A stretch of 64,000 nt of DNA from Dryas octopetala (taxonomy: Eukaryota > Streptophyta > Magnoliopsida > Rosales > Rosaceae), in NCBI GenBank assembly GCA_963921425.1, contig OY992832.1:12027249-12091248 (forward strand), in the 5' to 3' direction. The position numbers were made by a program, and so were the translations under genes. Every line of letters starts with the position of its first letter. Positions within the stretch are counted from its first letter, which is position 1. Below the pieces are notes generated by a model. It was not told where the DNA came from. It was given only the letters and a program-made list of their open reading frames with translations, and made no database searches. This document shows positions 59,367-64,000 of this stretch, in pieces.

Positions 59367-60719
59367 TTAGAATTCTTCAACAGCAACATTTGAGTACAAA
59401 AGCTTCAAACATGAAAAAAATTTCTTGGAGTTTGTGAGAGTTCTCCCAACTCCAAATTTAGGTTTTTAGCTTACCTTCAGTCCCGAGTTCTACAACAACA
59501 AAACACAAAAATTCAAACTCAAATCTATTTTTGTCATCAAATAGTGTCCAAAATTTGGATTTCCAATGTTGCTGAGACTCAAAATGAGTTTTAGTATTTT
59601 TTACTCATTTAATTTATGTATAAATTTGATTAAATACCCGATAATTTAAAGCTTATAAACTTTTATGACTATGAATATTATATCATCGTTAATATTTTAA
59701 TTAGCTTTTCAAAATGATGCTAATATTAATATAAAAAAATTATGAATATTGAAATTGTTGTGTAAAAAAGAGAAAGATGTGAAGAAAAAACTAAGAAGAA
59801 TGAGATATAAAAAGACATTTTTGTTCACTAGCTGTTATAAAATTAGGAGGAATTTTTTTAAAAAAATGTTACAATTTTTTTGGATTTTTCTAACAAATTT
59901 TTTTATTTTTAATTAATAAAAAAATAAATAATAGCATAATCTGAGCCGTTGGTTTGCAACGGAATGTAGATCTCAACCCTTGAAAAATTCAAAAAGCAAG
60001 TGACTGTTGGAGATAAATCAAGGCCTGGGCATTGGGCCCGCCTCCTGCTCCTTGTCGGGGACCATCTCTCCTCTGCTCACCCATGTGCCGGGCCACATCA
60101 GTTTTTGGGTTTGGGTATTGGGGTAACCCAAATATGAGATTTTTTTATAAGTTTCAATTGGTTTTGGGTTTGGCTTTCCGGCCTATTGGTGTTCAAAGAA
60201 ACTCAAAAGAGACTCATTTTGGCTTTCCGGCCCATTACTGAAGGTTTAAAGAATGAAGTTTGTAATTTACTTTATTAGCAAAAATAAAAAACTTTATATG
60301 TGATTAAAATTAACAAGACAAGGGAACAAAGCAAAGGTAGACTAGAGCTAGTGGGATAATGAGTTAAGATTACGATAAGTTTAAGTTCATTTCTCTTTAA
60401 TATAGCAAAAAAATTTATTAAAAAAAGAGAGGGTAAAGTACATATTTATTTTTTGTGTATTGAAACCAAGGTATATTTTGGCGTTTGGGTTTAAATTTTG
60501 TTTATCTTACTATTGCAATCCACATAAAATATAAGGATTAAATTTGTAAAATTTAAACTTAGAGATCAAATATAATTTGGAGTCAAAATAGAGAGGAAAA
60601 AAATTGTAATTTACACCAAAAAAAAAATATATATATCAACAATAAAAAGGATAAGAAGATATTTCGAATGCCATCTGATCGACTGAAAATCCAGGGGTAT
60701 TTAAGTCCTTCAGTCACTA
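59367..60719. other. Intergenic DNA upstream of MORF8
   Basis: AT-rich with long T-runs (59850-59930). A GC-richer patch at 60020-60240 (gggcccgcctcctgc) contains a short open frame but no recognisable domain. Near 59970 the word gatctcaaccc matches a motif of the 37195 palindrome. No gene is supported. Confidence 0.5.
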
Positions 60720-60769
60720 CTATAAAATCTCCGCAAAACCCCTTATCTCCCACTCTCGCCCTAGGGTTT
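60719..60769 (+). promoter_or_regulatory. MORF8 core promoter/leader: TATA-like box and telo-box
   Basis: A TATA-like actataaaat lies at about 60718-60727, some 80 bases before the start codon, so a transcription start around 60750-60760 is plausible. A TAGGGTTT telo-box at 60762-60769 follows. Telo-boxes are common near the start sites of plant genes for translation and organelle maintenance. Assignment is by motif and position only. Confidence 0.45.
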
Positions 60770-60803
60770 ATCACTTACCCCCAAACCCTCTTCCAGATCA
60801 ACC

Positions 60804-63275
60804 ATGGCGACCCATTTCTTCTCTCGCTCTGTTCCCAAAACCCTAACCCTAGCCTCCTTCCTCTCTCGCTCTCTCTCCACCGCCGCTTCCACGGCTTCCC
60901 TCTCCACGGCCCACTCTCGCTCCACTCTCTCTCTCATCCACCGCCTCCGCCCCCTCTCTGGAGTCATTGCGTCCGCCGGTAGGTTCTCTCCGGCGGCAAT
61001 CCGGTGCTTGGCGACTAACACGACGTCGTCCTCGCTCAGAGATCCAAGCCCTAACTGGTCGAACCGGCCTCCCAAGGAGACGATCCTCCTCGATGGGTGT
61101 GACTTCGAGCACTGGCTGGTTGTCATGGAGCCGCCTGAGGGTGATGTGACTAGGGATGACATCATCGATGGCTACATCAAAACCCTAGCCATGGTCGTCG
61201 GCAGGTGACAACTGCTATTTTTTATTAATTATTTTATTAAATATAATATGTTTGGATTATGATAAATTGATGGAACAGAAATGAAAATGATGTTTTATGT
61301 ATTTGCTGCTGATTTTTTATATCTTATAAATCACGAGTGGATACTGTAATTTGATGAAAGGCTGTTCTTTATTTAGTCTGGTCTACAAGAATACAACAGC
61401 CTGTTATTTCTATTAAGGAGAAGGATGTTCTGTAATTTGATACTTAGTTGATATTTGTAGTTTTGTTGTCTTACACAGCTGCCTAATGATTTATACTTGA
61501 ACATTCTTTCTTGTTTACTGGCATTTTGTTATGGTGTTAGTGTGTAATATTATATGTGAGAGCATTCTCTGCATTTTGTGCACTTTATAAGCTGATTAGC
61601 TGATTGTTGACTGCAATTTTATTTAGTCTTAATTGGGATCCCTATGGCCGTGAGAGTTGGTTATTTTTTAGCAATTGGGTCTCTTATACTGTTCATAGGG
61701 ATTCTAGACTTGATTTCTTTATCCAATAGCACGTGTGTGTTCCACTAAAGCTTTATTTCTCCTGTCTAATTTAGCCAAAATATGTGACTGCGTATATTGG
61801 TGTAATGGTGTCTGGCTATGGGTAGAAGTTCTCTTAAAAAAGCAAAAATTTTGAAAAACTCCTAATCTACTTCCCAGGATCTTAATCTTCAAAATGTAAA
61901 TTGAATTACTTTATATCATTTCCTTATAGCATGGTCTTGATCACTTCTTTTATGGACTTACATTTTAGGTTGATTCACATATATTTTTATAATATTCCAT
62001 TTATTTATATTGCCTGCCACTTATATTTTGTGATAACTACTAAATATTTTATATCAAAGATATGCTCACTCTCTCTAAGTGTTTAGTTTGCTTGTGTTAA
62101 TTGATTGTTACATTCTGTATGTGTCTCAACTGCAGTGAGGAAGAAGCAAGAATGAAGATCTACTCGGTTTCAACTAGGTGCTATTTTGCATTTGGGGCAC
62201 TTGTGTCTGAAGAACTTTCATACAAAATCAAAGGTACTGCTCCTTCTAATTGTTTGGGCTTTTGTTATTGCTTTGTGTCTGGTTCTCATATATGTTTTCA
62301 TTAAATTCTTCCAGAATTGCCTAAAGTCCGGTGGGTACTTCCTGATTCTTACCTGGATGTTAAGAACAAAGATTATGGAGGTAAGAATTTGCTTGTTTCT
62401 TCAAGTCATATTTGCATAAAATTAAATTATAAGCTTTTGAATCAATCAAGTTCCAAGTCCCATTTTTATTATCTTGAGTATGATAGTAATCTTTAATAGC
62501 CATTGTTTTTTGTACCTTGTGCGTACCTGTTTCTTTGTTGTCGTTTGAACTAGTTCACCGTAAAGTACTCATTTGTATATGATTTTCTACTTTCTGGTTG
62601 TTTCTTGGTTTGGCAGGAGAACCTTTTATTAATGGCCAAGCAGTACCTTATGATCCCAAGTACCATGAGGAATGGATAAGAAACAATAGTCGAGCAAATG
62701 AGAGAAACAGACGTAATGACAGACCTCGTAACTTTGACAGATCAAGAAACTTTGAAAGGAGGAGGGAGAATATGCAGAACCGAGATGTTCAGAATAGGGG
62801 TCCGCCTCCTATGCCTAATCAAGCTGGGCAAAATCCTGGGCCTGGACCTGCCAACAACATGGGTCCTCCACCTCCCAACATGGGTCCTGCACCCCCCAAC
62901 ATGGGTCCAATGCCTCCCAACAACATGAGTCCACCGAACAACTACAATAATATGCCGCCAAGCAACAACTGGAATGGTGGGCAGCCCAACAACTATAATC
63001 AGATGCCACCTAATAACTATAATCAGATGCCGCCTAACAACTATAATCAGATGCCGCCTAACAACTACAATCAGATGCCCCCCAATAACATGGGAGGAGG
63101 TGTGCCGCCAAACAACATGAGAGGTGTGCCGCCAAACAACATGGGAGGGGTGCCGCCAAACATGGGAGGAGCGCCACCTAATGCAGGATGGTCTGGTCCT
63201 GGGCAATACCAAAATAACTACACGGCAGACAGGGACACTGGTGGCATGCCTGGCTCAAACCGTTACCCAGCTTGA
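60804..63275 (+). CDS. MORF8: MORF8/RIP1 organellar RNA-editing factor
   Basis: Four exons: 60804-61204, 62136-62233, 62315-62380 and 62617-63275, totalling 1224 nt (407 aa). Residues 1-60 are Ser/Arg/Leu-rich and nearly free of acidic residues, a mitochondrial and/or plastid targeting peptide. The MORF domain follows: [54 protein letters not shown] and VPYDPKYHEEW. The C-terminus is a low-complexity region rich in Pro, Asn, Met and Gly with short repeats, diagnostic of MORF8/RIP1. Known of the family: MORF proteins bind PPR proteins in editosomes and are needed for C-to-U editing of organelle transcripts; MORF8 acts in both organelles. The ATG has an accATGg context. Intron 1 is about 930 bases. 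Confidence 0.95.
62988..63083 (+). repeat. Four in-frame 24-bp repeats in MORF8
   Basis: Four consecutive 24-bp units encode NNYNQMPP. They differ from each other only at a few synonymous positions (aat/aac, cca/ccg/ccc). Less regular NMGPxPP units of 21 bases precede them and (V)PPNNMGG units follow. Confidence 0.95.
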
Positions 63276-64000
63276 GGTTATGCTCTGCTACCCTCAGTCT
63301 TGTAGGCGTGCTGTAGATATGCAAGGAGGCTGCCATAGAATGGGTTGTAGGTTTTCATGTTCTAGTCTTGAATGATGTTTTGTTTTGCACATTGCTGGTG
63401 GTGAACCTGGTTGCCTTATCTGAATATGATTATAATTTTAAGGTCATATCTGATGTGATTAATGTTTTGCTTGATATCATGATATGTGATCTGAGTTATT
63501 TCCTGTAGTGCTCATATTAGCAGAAAGCAGACTATATTTATTGGGTATTGCTCCCATATCCTGTGTAAATAGCATTGCATGCTGTGTCTTTTTCTTTTTA
63601 TGGAAATTCAAATTCATTAATAAAAAAACACAGGATACAACAACTCCCACTGAATGGAATTGTGTCTGCATGCGTGATCTTGATTAACGGTCTAACATCA
63701 ACTAACAGAAAATTTCGAAATTCAGTTTTTAATTTTTTTCAAACTATTAGAAGCAAAATTAAAATTGAGGGAGTTGGGATTTAGGGGATAAAACAATTCT
63801 CGTGATCCTTCCCTAAGCTCTTCCCCAGGCTTGGTTACCTACTTCACTGGGGAATCAAATCCTCGACCTATTATAATTTTAACCCTACTCCACTGCCCGC
63901 CCACCTTAAGGGACAAAAAGTGTAAGTGTGTTGCAACTTACAAGTGTGGGCGAATCTGTAATTGTAAACTTGATGGCGAACAATATAAATACAAATTAGA
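63276..64000 (+). other. MORF8 3' UTR and flank
   Basis: The first 300-350 bases are probably the 3' UTR; an AATAAA-like word is at about 63618. Between 63740 and 63910 the sequence ggggaatcaaatcctcgacc is reminiscent of a tRNA-like B box in reverse, possibly an old SINE. No further gene is seen before the window ends. Confidence 0.45.

Noticed and set aside
58154-59367. Several 100-280 codon frames rich in Ser, Pro, His and Leu on both strands
   Set aside because: The region is a C/T-rich versus G/A-rich inverted-repeat element; open frames follow from base skew and match no family.
62742-63212. A 156-codon minus-strand frame of RHLIIVV-type repeats
   Set aside because: Antisense reading of the MORF8 repeats.

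Overview
This 64-kb window is eukaryotic nuclear DNA from a dicot plant, probably a woody rosid. The genes have many introns with GT-AG ends, the spaces between them are AT-rich, (CT)n/(GA)n microsatellites are abundant, and every recognisable protein is closest to an angiosperm family. The species cannot be named from sequence alone. Eight protein-coding genes are supported. I rebuilt their exons from reading frame, splice sites and family knowledge; no database was searched.

Layout. Positions 1-1807 (+) hold the 3' part of a UBC13-type ubiquitin-conjugating enzyme (E2). Positions 8040-11197 (-) encode a TTL1-type tetratricopeptide-repeat thioredoxin-like protein in 7 exons (699 aa). After a gene-free stretch of about 13 kb, 24101-26807 (-) encode a GT31 beta-1,3-galactosyltransferase in 7 exons (351 aa), one of whose introns begins with GC. 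Positions 27933-36167 (-) encode a large IDM1-like PHD-finger/GNAT acetyltransferase in 8 coding exons (1504 aa) with a long, locally duplicated leader. Positions 43171-46272 (+) encode a double-domain DJ-1 protein in 8 exons, with two in-frame starts. Positions 51825-54787 (+) encode a CRPK1-like cytoplasmic receptor-like kinase whose first exon is unresolved. Positions 55408-57231 (-) hold an intronless ABCG10 half-size transporter. Positions 60804-63275 (+) encode the organellar RNA-editing factor MORF8 in 4 exons (407 aa).

These genes do not form an operon or pathway, but their order is informative. From memory, Arabidopsis carries TTL, GT31, IDM1, DJ-1, ABCG10 and MORF8 members side by side in two blocks (about At1g53260-At1g53300 and At3g14950-At3g15000). 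Each block has lost some members that this window keeps together. The window therefore looks like a less fractionated version of an ancestral block, and this supports the orthology calls, especially IDM1 next to DJ-1.

The intergenic DNA is full of small non-autonomous DNA transposons. Three hAT-type MITEs have 8-bp target duplications. Two Mutator-like elements have 9-bp duplications, and one of them carries about 670 bp of extremely G-rich DNA. Several further long inverted-repeat elements lack a clear target duplication. Three very short tRNA-related SINE-like inserts are flanked by 10-12 bp repeats. A degenerate 7-bp GTTAGCC array, a 32-bp perfect palindrome and two local duplications in the IDM1 leader are the most unusual non-coding structures. 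I saw no retrovirus-like element, tRNA gene, rRNA gene or CRISPR array.
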